Below, piece after piece: positions 27,557-36,415 of a stretch of 64,000 nucleotides of DNA (positions within the stretch are counted from its first letter, which is position 1; every line of letters begins with the position of its first letter). The notes under the pieces were generated by a model. That model was not told where the DNA came from. It saw nothing but the letters and a program-made list of their open reading frames with translations, and ran no database searches. Location of the stretch: contig NZ_LFIO01000381.1 in the NCBI RefSeq assembly GCF_001187535.1, forward strand, positions 1-64,000, in the 5' to 3' direction. Source of the DNA: Rhizobium ecuadorense. GTDB lineage: Bacteria; Pseudomonadota; Alphaproteobacteria; Rhizobiales; Rhizobiaceae. The translations under genes were made by a program, and so were the position numbers.

Positions 27557-28030
27557 ATGGCAAAGAACACGATCTGCGTATGGTACGACAAAGACGCCGA
27601 GGCGGCGGCCCGCTTTTATGCGGCGACGTTTCCCGACAGTGCCGTGGGCGCCGTCATTCGGGCACCGGGAGATTATCCCGATGGCAAGCAGGGCGACGTG
27701 CTGGTTGTTGAATTCACCGTGGCGGGTATTGCCTGTATCGGCCTGAATGGCGGTCCCGCATTCAAACACAGCGAGGCTTTCTCGTTCCAGATCGCCACCG
27801 ACGATCAGGCGGAAACCGACCGTTATTGGAACGCCATCGTCGGCAATGGCGGCCAGGAAAGCGAGTGCGGCTGGTGCAAGGACAAATGGGGTCTGTCCTG
27901 GCAGATCACGCCGCGCGTCCTCTCCGAAGCGCTGTCGGCAGGCGGTGGTGAGGCAAAGCGTGCTTTCGATGCGATGATGAAGATGAGGAAGATCGATGTC
28001 GCGGCGATCGAGGCGGCCCGGCGCGGCTGA
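27557..28030 (+). CDS. PhnB-like VOC family protein
   Basis: A 157-aa single PhnB-like (3-demethylubiquinone-methyltransferase-like) VOC domain: MAKNTICVWYDKDAEAAARFYAATFPDS, then VVEFTVAGIACIGLNGGPAFKHSEAFSFQI and DKWGLSWQITPRVL, all typical. These proteins have no well-proven activity. AAAGGAC precedes the ATG at 27557. It is divergent from the phosphatase and followed by a convergent GFA gene. Confidence 0.85.
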   Translation: MAKNTICVWYDKDAEAAARFYAATFPDSAVGAVIRAPGDYPDGKQGDVLVVEFTVAGIACIGLNGGPAFKHSEAFSFQIATDDQAETDRYWNAIVGNGGQESECGWCKDKWGLSWQITPRVLSEALSAGGGEAKRAFDAMMKMRKIDVAAIEAARRG

Positions 28031-28063
28031 GGCGCCCGTCCGACGCCAAGAGATATCAGGCTG

Positions 28064-28462
28064 TCAGAACCAGAGGTCGCGCACGCAGCGCCCTTTGGTG
28101 GGAAGATCTTCGAACGTCTCCAAGCCGTCGAACTGATCGATGGGCAGATCGGCGACGAGATCCGGCGGCGCAAGCCGCATGTTGACCGCCATGCGCCGGC
28201 GGCCATCCTTGTGAAGCCGCAGGCCGCGCCAGCTGACGCAGGCGCAGGATGGGCAGAACAAGATTTCGAGGGACGACGTCTCCCGGCCGGAGCGGGTATA
28301 GGAGGCGGTCTCTCCGCTGAGCGCGATACGCTCTCCTTCGTAATCATAGGCCCAGAGCGTGCCGTAGCGGCGGCAGAGGCTGCAGTTGCAGGCGGTGATC
28401 GAGCCGGGATCGCCTTCGAGCGTCCAGCTTGCCTTGCCGCAATGACATGAGCCCGTCAGCAT
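28064..28462 (-). CDS. GFA family (glutathione-dependent formaldehyde-activating-like) protein
   Basis: A 132-aa zinc-binding protein of the GFA/CENP-V fold. Cys ligands are in the usual places: C6 and C8 (GSCHCG), C25, C27 and C30 (ACNCSLCRR), and C70 and C73 in LFCPSCACVSWR. The family includes glutathione-formaldehyde adduct proteins but most members are uncharacterised. Located between two plus-strand genes. Start ATG 28462 keeps the CHCG motif near the N-terminus as expected. Confidence 0.88.
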   Translation of the reverse strand: MLTGSCHCGKASWTLEGDPGSITACNCSLCRRYGTLWAYDYEGERIALSGETASYTRSGRETSSLEILFCPSCACVSWRGLRLHKDGRRRMAVNMRLAPPDLVADLPIDQFDGLETFEDLPTKGRCVRDLWF

Positions 28463-28677
28463 GAGTTTTTCGATCCTGCGGTTTCTTCAGGGTGCGCATC
28501 CTGCCCCACTCGCGCGGCGACCGCAATTGGGGCTTTCAAGCGCCTCGATTCGCCCGCTCGCCAGCCCGTTTGGTCAATTTATAAAATTTCTAGTTGAGAT
28601 GGCAGCCGAAAGATGATCCGATGCGACTTGGCGTAGCCCGAGTCCACGCTTCCTCCCAATTTTGATCCGAGCGGCCC

Positions 28678-30558
28678 ATGTCGATTTCCGATGCGATCTA
28701 CCGTCCCTTCGAAACGTTGATCCGGCCGCTCGACATTCCCTACCGGCCGCTGCCTTCCAAAGGTCCGGTGACGGTGCTCCTGCACTTCATCTCGATGTTC
28801 CGCGGCGTGCTGATCGCGCTTGCGCTTTGCTCCATGGTGTTCGAGTTGATCAACCTGACGATCGTCTGGGGGCTTTCGGTCATCGTCGATGGCGTGACGC
28901 AACAGGGCGCCGCCGCCTTCCTGCACAATGAATGGCTGCTGTTGAGCGTTCTCGGCTTCCTGATCTTTCCTGTGATGCCGATCCTGTCGTTCGTGCTGAA
29001 TACGCTGAACTCGCATACTTTAGGCATCGGCATGCCGGCCGCCATTCAATGGCAGGGACATAAGGCGGTGGAGCGGCAAGACCTTGCCTTCTTCCATGAT
29101 CTCTATGCCGGCCAGGTTGCCTCGCGCCTCTCGCAGGTATCCTCCGCCGTCCAGCAGCAGATCCTTGCCGGTTTCCAGTCCATCCCGCGCTTCCTAATGC
29201 AGCTGGTGGGCTCCGTGATCCTGCTGAGCGCGCTCGCCTGGCAGCTTGCCCTGCCTGTCGTCGTCTGGATCGCGCTCAACATTGCATTCACCGCCAGGAT
29301 CGTGCCTGTTTTCGTCGAACGCTCGCGCCGCACCGCCAAGCAGCGCAGCCTGGTCGCCGGCGCCATCACCGATCTTTATACCAACATGCAGATGATCAAG
29401 CAGTTTGCGGCCGAAGACAGCGAGGCCGGCGCCATCCGCCGCATCATCCAGAAGACCGTGCAGACGCAGCACAGCGAGCAGCGTATCTATCGCTCGTCGG
29501 AAGTGACTGTCGTCATTCTCAACACGCTGCTGTGGCTGACCATGCTGTCGATCGGATTTTCCGGCCTTGTCAAAGGCTTCCTCACGGTCGGCGAGTTCGT
29601 GGGCGCGGTCTACATCCTCAACCGGCTGTCGTCGCAGATCTTCGTCTTCCTCCAGATGGGCCAGCAGATCTTCCAGGCGATCGGCACGATCAAGGACGCC
29701 ATGCCCGTGATGACCACACCGCCGACGATCACCGACCGGCCGGATGCGACCGAGCTCAGTGTTCCGCGGGGCGAAATACGTTTCGAGAACCTCCACTTCG
29801 CCTATAAGTCAGGCAAACCCGTCATCGACGACCTATCACTGACGGTCCGGCCCGGCGAGAAGGTGGGCCTGGTCGGTCTTTCCGGGGCCGGCAAGACCAC
29901 GCTCGCAAACCTGCTTCTGCGCTTCTACGACATCAAGGACGGCGCGATCCTGATCGACGGACGGGATATCCGCTCCGTCACCCAGTCCAGTCTTCGCCGG
30001 GCGATCGGGGTCATCGCGCAGGATGTCGCCCTGCTGCACCGGTCGGTCGGCGACAATATCCGCTACGGCCGCCCGGAGGCGACGCGGGATGAGATCGAAC
30101 GGGTGACGAAGATGGCGAGCGCCGATGCCTTCATCGCCGATCTGGCTGACAGCGAGGGCCGCAAGGGCTACGACGCCTTCGTCGGCGACCGCGGCATCAA
30201 ACTGTCAGGCGGCCAGCGGCAACGCGTGGCGATCGCCCGCGTTCTCCTGAAAGACGCGCCGATCCTGGTGCTCGACGAAGCGACGTCCGCGCTCGACAGC
30301 GAATCCGAAGCCGCCATCCAGGAGCGGTTGAACCTCGTCATGGAGGGAAAGACGGTGATCGCCATCGCCCACCGCCTTTCCACAATCGCCAGGATGGACC
30401 GGATCGTCGTGCTCGATCGCGGGCGGATCGTGGAAGAGGGCAGGCCGGACGAGCTGGTCGAAGGCGACGGCCTGTTTGCCCGCCTGTGGAAACGCCAGAC
30501 CGGCGGCTTCATTCCCGAAGACATCGATGAAGCATTGCCGGATTCGGCTGCGACCTGA
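28678..30558 (+). CDS. ABC exporter, fused membrane and ATPase domains (MsbA-like)
   Basis: A 626-aa half-transporter that should work as a homodimer. Six membrane helices occupy about residues 35-335 of the transmembrane domain, followed by an ATPase domain with Walker A GLSGAGKTT (about 400), signature LSGGQRQR (about 505) and Walker B ILVLDEATSALD. It resembles lipid, drug or peptide exporters of the type I class. Monocistronic; divergent from the GFA gene. Substrate unknown. Confidence 0.92.
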   Translation: MSISDAIYRPFETLIRPLDIPYRPLPSKGPVTVLLHFISMFRGVLIALALCSMVFELINLTIVWGLSVIVDGVTQQGAAAFLHNEWLLLSVLGFLIFPVMPILSFVLNTLNSHTLGIGMPAAIQWQGHKAVERQDLAFFHDLYAGQVASRLSQVSSAVQQQILAGFQSIPRFLMQLVGSVILLSALAWQLALPVVVWIALNIAFTARIVPVFVERSRRTAKQRSLVAGAITDLYTNMQMIKQFAAEDSEAGAIRRIIQKTVQTQHSEQRIYRSSEVTVVILNTLLWLTMLSIGFSGLVKGFLTVGEFVGAVYILNRLSSQIFVFLQMGQQIFQAIGTIKDAMPVMTTPPTITDRPDATELSVPRGEIRFENLHFAYKSGKPVIDDLSLTVRPGEKVGLVGLSGAGKTTLANLLLRFYDIKDGAILIDGRDIRSVTQSSLRRAIGVIAQDVALLHRSVGDNIRYGRPEATRDEIERVTKMASADAFIADLADSEGRKGYDAFVGDRGIKLSGGQRQRVAIARVLLKDAPILVLDEATSALDSESEAAIQERLNLVMEGKTVIAIAHRLSTIARMDRIVVLDRGRIVEEGRPDELVEGDGLFARLWKRQTGGFIPEDIDEALPDSAAT

Positions 30559-30591
30559 CCGAGGAACTGGCCCCCGTCAGCCTGGATGACG

Positions 30592-31206
30592 TCAGCGGAC
30601 CAACAGCAGACGGCCGCCGATCAGGACCAGCGCAGCGCCCATCACGCGCTCGATGCTGGCTTTGAAACGCAGGAAACCGGCGGAAACGCGCGGGTTCGAA
30701 AAGAAAAAGGCCAGGCCGCAGTACCAGAGGGCCGAAAGAAGGAAGCAGCTCAGTGCGATGACGCAATAGAGCCAGACGGGCGCATGCGCCGGGATGACGA
30801 GGGCAAAGATGCTGCCGAAGAAAGCCACCGATTTCGGATTGGTCATGCTGACGATGTAGGCGCGGCGCATGGCGGAGCGCCATGTGACTTCGCTCGCTCC
30901 CGTCGGCCTCAAGGGCTTGGACGCGTTGCGGATCATCTTCAGGCCCAGCCAGATCAGATAGAGCGCGCCGGCCACCTGCAACAACATATGCAGCCATTCG
31001 AAATGGCTCAGCAGAAAACCGAGCCCCGCCATCGCCATGATGGCCCAGGTCAGGGATGCGATTGCAAGTCCGAGACCTGCAAAGAGCCCGGCGGCGCGGG
31101 ACACCGTCATGCTTGTGTTGGTGACGATGATGAAATTCGGTCCGGGGCTGACGAGGGAGGCGATATAGACGCTGACGAGCAATGCGAGTGAGTTGATATA
31201 GTCCAT
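30592..31206 (-). CDS. LysE/RhtB family amino-acid exporter
   Basis: A 204-aa membrane protein with about six helices. The N-terminal segment PGPNFIIVTNTSMTVSRAAGLFAGLGLA matches the family signature, and SMTNPKSVAFFGSIFALV is the typical second motif. LysE/RhtB proteins export amino acids such as homoserine, threonine, lysine or cysteine. Convergent with the MsbA-like gene. Confidence 0.88.
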   Translation of the reverse strand: MDYINSLALLVSVYIASLVSPGPNFIIVTNTSMTVSRAAGLFAGLGLAIASLTWAIMAMAGLGFLLSHFEWLHMLLQVAGALYLIWLGLKMIRNASKPLRPTGASEVTWRSAMRRAYIVSMTNPKSVAFFGSIFALVIPAHAPVWLYCVIALSCFLLSALWYCGLAFFFSNPRVSAGFLRFKASIERVMGAALVLIGGRLLLVR

Positions 31207-31405
31207 CCGGCTTTCCTGTTTTGCTGGGCCGGGAGCCTATGCGAGGCCGGTGGTTTTTGAAAGGCTCCTCGTTCAAGGGCATGATTGACCGGCGGTGGAG
31301 AGACAATTTGCCGGTCATTCCTAGCGAAGGCGCATGCCGGCACCCCTTGACGATGACGGCGGCGATCCTGCCTATTGACCGCAAGGGAACCGGGGCAGGG
31401 TGGTT

Positions 31406-32002
31406 ATGATCAATCCGTCGAGCAACTCGGGAATGCGCGACGCCGATGTCACCATCCGTCGCATTCTCAAGGTCAACCATGCGGGCGAGTTCGGCGCCAT
31501 CAGGATCTATGGCGCCCAGATCCTGATGGCCCGGCGGCTGTTTCCCGACATCGTTCCGGCGCTTGAAGAGATGCGTGAGGACGAGATCGACCATTGCCGG
31601 CTGTTTCGCGAGGCAATGCCTGCAAGGAGCGCCAGGCCCTGCCGCGTCATGGCCTTCTGGAGCCTCGGCGGTTTCGTGCTCGGCTTGCTGACGGCGCTTG
31701 GCGGGCGCAACATGATCTGGATCTGCACGGAGGCCGTGGAAAGCACGGTCCATCGCCATCTCGAAGACCAACTGGCTTTCCTCGCCAAACGCGATCCCGA
31801 GCTTCATACCCTGATCGCATCGATACAGGAACAGGAGCTTGCGCATCTCAGGAAGGCCGAGGACAGTCAGAAGAAACGGGGCCTCAGCCACGCCTTGCTC
31901 CTGCCCGTCATCGGCGCCCTGACCGACCTGATGATCTGGCTCTCCACCTGGGGCGACTCGAGCTGGATGCGCGCCGAAATGGTGCGTGCGGGGAAGGGAT
32001 AG
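31406..32002 (+). CDS. Demethoxyubiquinone hydroxylase-like di-iron protein (Coq7 family)
   Basis: A 198-aa membrane-associated di-iron enzyme that hydroxylates demethoxyubiquinone in ubiquinone synthesis. Ligand motifs occur in order: E28 (HAGEFGA), E60-x-x-H63 (EDEIDH), then a Glu in TEAVESTVHRHLEDQ and E-x-x-H in QEQELAHL. One or two hydrophobic segments (FWSLGGFVLGLLTALGG) fit membrane association. AGGGTGG precedes the ATG at 31406 (a GTG lies 6 bp upstream). UbiA, another ubiquinone enzyme, lies 940 bp away. Confidence 0.88.
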   Translation: MINPSSNSGMRDADVTIRRILKVNHAGEFGAIRIYGAQILMARRLFPDIVPALEEMREDEIDHCRLFREAMPARSARPCRVMAFWSLGGFVLGLLTALGGRNMIWICTEAVESTVHRHLEDQLAFLAKRDPELHTLIASIQEQELAHLRKAEDSQKKRGLSHALLLPVIGALTDLMIWLSTWGDSSWMRAEMVRAGKG

Positions 32003-32030
32003 GCTTTGATGGGGAGGTTCAGAGGAAGCG

Positions 32031-32132
32031 ATGGCGGCAGAGGAAACGGTAAGCTTTGATGTCGAGGGGCATCGTGTTGTCGGGACATTGTGTCTGAAAG
32101 CCTCGGCAAAAGCACCAACGCCGCCTCGATGA
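32031..32132 (+). pseudogene. Remnant of an alpha/beta hydrolase N-terminus
   Basis: A 33-codon frame reads MAAEETVSFDVEGHRVVGTL, matching the typical start of small alpha/beta hydrolases, preceded by AGAGGAAG; it stops after APTPPR. The rest of the hydrolase is missing and the convergent DUF2233 gene ends at 32149. It lies 28 bp after the Coq7-like gene and could be a leftover second gene of that operon, or a short expressed peptide. Confidence 0.5.
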
Positions 32133-32148
32133 AGGCCGGTTCCCTCCG

Positions 32149-32925
32149 CTACTCGACCACCCCGAGGATCGGCCCGTAACCGCCGTGCCAGGAGCGGTCG
32201 TTGCGGCTCATGACCGGGTAGTAAAGCCCGACACCGTTTCCACCGTCGAGAAACAAGGCGTCGGGGCATTTCAGATTGTCGCGGAAGAGCCGCGCGAAAT
32301 CGTGGAAATTCACTCCGTCTTCGCTGATCGCCAAGCGAACCGTGCCGGCTCCGCAGACCCCGACACCGCTGCGGCGGGTTCGATCGGTCGAACCGGGGAT
32401 GAAGATCGGGTTCAGCTTGCCGGCGATGACGAGCATCGGACCGGACTGTGTGGCGAACCGCACCTTCGGCGCATGCTGCAGAAATTCATCTGTGGGAAGG
32501 ATGCCGGCGCCGGTTTCACCTAGAAAGAACACGCCGTTCGGTTTCTTGTAGAAATTCGGCACCTGGCCGGCGGAGCTTTCGGCCTTTGCGGTAGTGGCGG
32601 GTTTCAATTCCCTGGCGTTCTCGACATACAGTCCCATCGGCGAAAAATCGGCCCGGTACATGCCGGCGTTAACGGCCAGCACCAGGGTCTTCCCCTCGGC
32701 GCGGACAGCTTCGGCAAGGCTTGAAAAAGCCCGGTACGGCGCGCCATCGGCGCTCTTCCAGAACAGGCGCAGGTCGGCTTTTCCCGCTTCCAGCGTGCAG
32801 ATGACATATTTCGCCTCTTCGAAACTCTGCTGTTCGCATTGCCCGGCATGGGCCTGATGCAGGGATGTCATCGTTGCCGCCAGCATCATCGCCGCGGCGA
32901 GCACGCCTTGTTTCAGATAGGTCAT
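32149..32925 (-). CDS. Exported DUF2233 (phosphodiester glycosidase-like) protein
   Basis: A 258-aa protein with a signal peptide (MTYLKQGVLAAAMMLAATMTSLHQAHA) and a NAGPA-like fold: LAVNAGMYRADFSPMGLYVEN, the TQSGPMLV strand and DALFLDGGNGVGLYYP. Related domains cleave phosphodiester-linked sugars; here a periplasmic role in polymer turnover is possible. The ATG at 32925 has GAGGTGGG upstream, better than a GTG three codons before. Located immediately downstream of ubiA on the same strand (19 bp), so the two are likely co-transcribed. Confidence 0.82.
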   Translation of the reverse strand: MTYLKQGVLAAAMMLAATMTSLHQAHAGQCEQQSFEEAKYVICTLEAGKADLRLFWKSADGAPYRAFSSLAEAVRAEGKTLVLAVNAGMYRADFSPMGLYVENARELKPATTAKAESSAGQVPNFYKKPNGVFFLGETGAGILPTDEFLQHAPKVRFATQSGPMLVIAGKLNPIFIPGSTDRTRRSGVGVCGAGTVRLAISEDGVNFHDFARLFRDNLKCPDALFLDGGNGVGLYYPVMSRNDRSWHGGYGPILGVVE

Positions 32926-32944
32926 TGATCCCACCTCAAATTGC

Positions 32945-33859
32945 TCACCATGTGCCTGACAAAGCCGTGCCGGCCAGCAGCACGCCCGTCAGGATATTGG
33001 CGAGGAACAGGCGATAATTCAGGTCGGGGCGGGCGAGGTCGATCCGCCGGATCTGCCAGGCAAGGTGGGCTGCGACCACCAGCATTCCGATCGCATAAGG
33101 CGGCGACATCTCCAGCAGCCAGCCCCCGAGCGACCACGCCCCGACGGCCAGGGCATAGAACAAGCCGATCCACATCTTGCCGCGCCGGCCGAACAGGATC
33201 GCCGTGGATTTCAAGCCGAGGCGGGTGTCGTCCCTGACGTCGACATAGGCATAGACCGTATCATAGCCGATCTGCCAGGCGATCGCCCCGGCCCACATCA
33301 GAACGGCGCCGGCCGGGATATGGCCTGCAAGCTCGGCCCATGCCATCAGCATCCCCCAATTGAACGCCGCGCCCAGGACCGCCTGGGGCCAATGGGTGAA
33401 GCGCTTGCAGAGAGGATAGAGGAAGACGAGCGGCAGAACCGATATCGCCACCAGGCGCGTATAGGGTGTCAGGAAGTGCAGAAGCGTGGCCGCAGCCAAG
33501 AGTTCCACAGCCAGAAAGACGAAGGCTTGCAGCGTGCCAAGCTCTCCGCTTGCAAGCGGCCGGAAGCGCGTTCGCTCCACATGGCCGTCAAACTTCCGAT
33601 CGGCGATGTCGTTGACCGTGGAGCCGGCGCTTCTCATCAGCAGGGCGCCGAGAGAGAAGATCCCAAGTTCACCGAGGTCCGGCAGACCGTGCGATGCCTG
33701 GATGAGGGCGGCCCAGCAGGGGAAGAGCGTCAGCCATATTCCGACCGGGCGATCGAGCCGCGCCAGCCGCGTGTATGGCCGCCATGCGGCCGGCAATTGT
33801 CGATCCACCCAGTCGCCATGGTTGATATCGCTGAGATCGGGGCGGCTGAGCGTGGTCAT
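32945..33859 (-). CDS. ubiA: 4-hydroxybenzoate polyprenyltransferase
   Basis: A 304-aa integral membrane prenyltransferase that attaches a polyprenyl chain to 4-hydroxybenzoate in ubiquinone biosynthesis. Two Asp-rich Mg-diphosphate sites are visible: NDIADRKFDGHVERT (83-97) and DVRDDTRLGLKSTAILFG in the C-terminal half; about eight helices. DUF2233 follows 19 bp downstream. An operator-like inverted repeat lies just before the gene. Confidence 0.92.
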   Translation of the reverse strand: MTTLSRPDLSDINHGDWVDRQLPAAWRPYTRLARLDRPVGIWLTLFPCWAALIQASHGLPDLGELGIFSLGALLMRSAGSTVNDIADRKFDGHVERTRFRPLASGELGTLQAFVFLAVELLAAATLLHFLTPYTRLVAISVLPLVFLYPLCKRFTHWPQAVLGAAFNWGMLMAWAELAGHIPAGAVLMWAGAIAWQIGYDTVYAYVDVRDDTRLGLKSTAILFGRRGKMWIGLFYALAVGAWSLGGWLLEMSPPYAIGMLVVAAHLAWQIRRIDLARPDLNYRLFLANILTGVLLAGTALSGTW

Positions 33860-33870
33860 GATGTGATCTG

Positions 33871-33940
33871 AAATTCCTATCGCGATAGCCGGGATGACTC
33901 AGTTTTTCATCGCCACCGGCGGCGCTCAGAATAGGAATTT
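33871..33940. promoter_or_regulatory. Inverted repeat upstream of ubiA
   Basis: AAATTCCTAT (33871-33880) and ATAGGAATTT (33931-33940) are perfect 10-bp inverted arms separated by 50 bp. The near arm begins 12 bp from the ubiA start. This could be a pair of regulator half-sites, or an mRNA leader stem that hides the ribosome site. No cognate regulator is obvious. Confidence 0.4.
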
Positions 33941-34026
33941 TTGCACGTGCGGCAACGGCCCGACTGGCATTCGATGATTTTTATAAACCGCCGCGGCCGC
34001 GTATCGCCTTGGGGAACAGTCGGTCC

Positions 34027-34200
34027 CTACCAGGCGGTAAATGCAGTGCCGAGTGCCGTCGTGTGAGAGGATGAGACCTGTGCGACGTCGGCCTTGAGCG
34101 AGACGACACAGTTTCCCGGACAGCTGAGCTTGTGCATCGTCAGGTGCTTCAGCAAAGCCTCCGCATCGCGCTTCTCGGTGAGCGGGAATGTCACGGTCAT
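34027..34200 (-). CDS. Small hypothetical protein
   Basis: A 57-aa protein, MTVTFPLTEKRDAEALLKHL..., with one SCPGNC Cys pair and a Ser/Thr-rich C-terminus. GGAGGAACTCGC sits ideally before the ATG at 34200, which decides the start and argues that it is real. A long AT-rich stretch just upstream (34230-34345) should hold its promoter. No family recognised. Confidence 0.6.
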   Translation of the reverse strand: MTVTFPLTEKRDAEALLKHLTMHKLSCPGNCVVSLKADVAQVSSSHTTALGTAFTAW

Positions 34201-34389
34201 GCGAGTTCCTCCAACGAACACAGTGTGCATCTGAAGAAATTAATGTCTAAATTCTTTTGCGCTGCAACAAGAAAATTTTAATGATAAAATTAAAATCGAT
34301 TAACTCTCGGACGGCGATTTTTAAAATCGGTTGAAATTAGATTCCACGCTGTGCACCTTGGGCGCGCCGGCGGACGCAGGGGCCGGGCA

Positions 34390-35604
34390 CTACCTGCCGT
34401 TGCGGGCTGCCCAGCTCCTTAGCCGCAATCCGTTGAGCCTGATGAAGCCTTCGGCGTCGTGATGATCATAGGCGACGGCGCTTTCCTCGAAGGTGACGAG
34501 GTCGGCGGAATAGAGTGAGCAGGGCGAGGTGCGGGAGACGACCGTAGCACTTCCCTTGTAGAGCCTGAGCGTCACTTCGCCGCTGACGAAGTCCTGGCTC
34601 CGGTCGATCAGAGCCTGCAGCATTTCCCGCTCGGGAGAGAACCAGAAGCCGTTATAGATCAGCTCGGCGTAACGGGGCATGATCTCATCCTTCAGGTGTG
34701 CGGCGGCACGATCGAGCGTGATCGATTCAATGCCGCGATGGGCCGCAAGCAGGATCGTTCCTCCCGGCGTCTCGTAGACTCCTCGCGATTTCATGCCGAT
34801 GAAGCGGTTTTCGACGAGATCGAGCCGCCCGATGCCGTGCCGGCCGCCGAAGCTGTTGAGCGCGGTGAGCAAGGTGGCCGGCGTCATCGCTTCGCCGTTC
34901 AGGGACACCGGGTCACCGCTTTCGAAGCCGATGGTGACGGTCTCGGGCGTATCGGGAGCATCGATAGGGTCGACCGTGCGCTGATAGACATATTCGGGCG
35001 CGGCCTCGGCCGGATTTTCGAGGATCTTGCCTTCGGTGGAGGTGTGCAGGAGGTTGGCGTCGATCGAGAAGGGCGCTTCGCCGTGCTTGTCCTTCGGCAC
35101 CGGGATCCCATGCATCTCGGCATAGTCGAGAAGCTGCATGCGGGAGCGGATGTCCCATTGACGCCAGGGAGCAATGATCTTGATCGACGGGTCGAGGGCA
35201 TTGACGGCGAGCTCGAAGCGGACCTGGTCATTGCCTTTGCCTGTGGAGCCATGGGCGACGGCATCCGCGCCGACCTGCCGGGCTATGGCAACCAGATGCT
35301 TGGCGATCAGCGGCCGGGCGATGGAACTGCCAAGCAGATACTGCCCCTCATAAAGCGTGTTGGCGCGCAGCATCGGAAAGACGAAGTCGCGGACAAATTC
35401 CTCCCGCAGATCGACGATACGGATGTCCTTGCCCCCCAACATTGCCGCCTTCGCCCGCGCCGGCTCCAGCTCCTCGCCCTGGCCGAGGTCGGCGGTGAAG
35501 GTCACGACCTCGCATCCGCAGGTCTCCTGCAGCCATTTGAGAATGATCGAGGTATCCAAGCCGCCGGAATAAGCGAGCACGATTTTATCCATCTGTCTTG
35601 TCAT
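34390..35604 (-). CDS. argG: Argininosuccinate synthase
   Basis: A 404-aa enzyme joining citrulline and aspartate with ATP to give argininosuccinate. The PP-loop SGGLDTS is at 13-19, and [17 protein letters not shown] (here [13 protein letters not shown]) and [14 protein letters not shown] segments match the family. The start at 35604 has the usual short polar N-terminus; the longer frame is upstream non-coding. It is divergent from an Lrp-family gene across a palindromic promoter, which suggests a locally regulated, possibly second, argG. Confidence 0.93.
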   Translation of the reverse strand: MTRQMDKIVLAYSGGLDTSIILKWLQETCGCEVVTFTADLGQGEELEPARAKAAMLGGKDIRIVDLREEFVRDFVFPMLRANTLYEGQYLLGSSIARPLIAKHLVAIARQVGADAVAHGSTGKGNDQVRFELAVNALDPSIKIIAPWRQWDIRSRMQLLDYAEMHGIPVPKDKHGEAPFSIDANLLHTSTEGKILENPAEAAPEYVYQRTVDPIDAPDTPETVTIGFESGDPVSLNGEAMTPATLLTALNSFGGRHGIGRLDLVENRFIGMKSRGVYETPGGTILLAAHRGIESITLDRAAAHLKDEIMPRYAELIYNGFWFSPEREMLQALIDRSQDFVSGEVTLRLYKGSATVVSRTSPCSLYSADLVTFEESAVAYDHHDAEGFIRLNGLRLRSWAARNGR

Positions 35605-35659
35605 CGACCAATCTCCACATCGATGCTTGGAACGATAGGTCATATCTCGCGCAATGAGC

Positions 35660-35704
35660 TTGCGAAGCGTCCTCAAAATTGCGAATATTTGGCATATTAT
35701 GCCA
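35660..35704. promoter_or_regulatory. Operator-like palindrome in the argG / Lrp-type promoter
   Basis: TGGCATATTATGCCA at 35690-35704 is a perfect 15-bp palindrome, and TTGCGAA repeats at 35660-35666 and 35679-35685, 19 bp apart. All lie in the 125-bp divergent region between argG and the Lrp/AsnC gene. I infer autoregulation and control of argG by the Lrp-type protein. Confidence 0.6.
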
Positions 35705-35729
35705 CGGTGCAGTAGACTGGAGCTATAAA

Positions 35730-36197
35730 ATGCCGGTAGTCCTCGATGCGATCGATCGCCATATCCTGCGTGTGCTCCAGCGCGACGGACGCATTTCGAA
35801 CGTCGAACTGGCAAAGGAGGTGGGGCTGTCGCCTTCGCCCTGTCTGCGCCGCGTGCGGCTCCTGGAAGAGGCCGGGATTATCGATCGCTATGTTGCCGTG
35901 CTGGACCCGGCAAAGGTCGGGGCGGGACTGACCGTTTTTGCTCGCGTGTGGTTCAAGACCCAGGATGCCGAGGTCACCCTGCGCTTCGCCGAGGCCGTCA
36001 GGCGGTTTCCCGAGGTGATGGAGTGCTACCTGACGACGGGCGAGTGCGACGCCGTGCTGCGCATCGTCACCGCGGATCTTCACAGCTATTGGCGTTTCCA
36101 GGCCGACCACCTGACACGCATTCCGAGCGTCCTCAGCGTCAAGACCGACGTGCCGATGGAAACGCTGAAGAGGAGCTACGAGTTGCCGGTTCGGTAG
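35730..36197 (+). CDS. Lrp/AsnC family transcriptional regulator
   Basis: A 155-aa protein with an N-terminal HTH ([46 protein letters not shown], about 5-50) and a RAM/AsnC effector domain with a [13 protein letters not shown] strand pair. Such proteins sense amino acids and often control the neighbouring divergent gene, here argG. GGAG lies 7 bases before the ATG at 35730. Confidence 0.92.
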   Translation: MPVVLDAIDRHILRVLQRDGRISNVELAKEVGLSPSPCLRRVRLLEEAGIIDRYVAVLDPAKVGAGLTVFARVWFKTQDAEVTLRFAEAVRRFPEVMECYLTTGECDAVLRIVTADLHSYWRFQADHLTRIPSVLSVKTDVPMETLKRSYELPVR

Positions 36198-36230
36198 GGG
36201 CGCCTGGCCTTGGCGTATGCCGCGGGTGGC

Positions 36231-36280
36231 CAGCCCCGTCCTTCGAGGCCCCTTCGGGGCGCCTCAGGATGAGGCTGGAG
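36231..36280. repeat. Dispersed palindromic repeat (intergenic mosaic type)
   Basis: CCCGTCCTTCGAGGCCCCTTC ... GGGGCGCCTCAGGATGAGG, a hairpin-forming unit of the same family as those at 23402 and 21650. It lies between the Lrp-type gene and the SDR remnant. Confidence 0.65.
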
Positions 36281-36299
36281 AGGGGGCGTGCCGTGGAGT

Positions 36300-36398
36300 C
36301 TAGATCGATCGCTGCCCGTCATGATGGAGCGTCTTGCTGGTCACGAAGTCGTTCTCCATGAGGTAAATATAGGCGCTGGCGAGGCGTGCGATGTGGCC
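36300..36398 (-). pseudogene. C-terminal remnant of a short-chain dehydrogenase
   Basis: Read on the minus strand this stretch gives GHIARLASAYIYLMENDFVT followed by SKTLHHDGQRSI and a stop, matching the C-terminus of SDR enzymes (the usual form is DIAxAxxYLMxNxFVTGxxLxVDGG). The rest of the SDR is gone; the frame runs on toward the 3' end of the P-loop kinase gene at 36416. A dispersed repeat lies immediately after it. Confidence 0.6.
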
Positions 36399-36415
36399 CG
36401 GCGATCTTGTAGCTC

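Noticed and set aside
34696..35715. 339-aa plus-strand frame opposite argG
   Set aside because: ArgG motifs on the minus strand are unambiguous; this frame is an antisense shadow.
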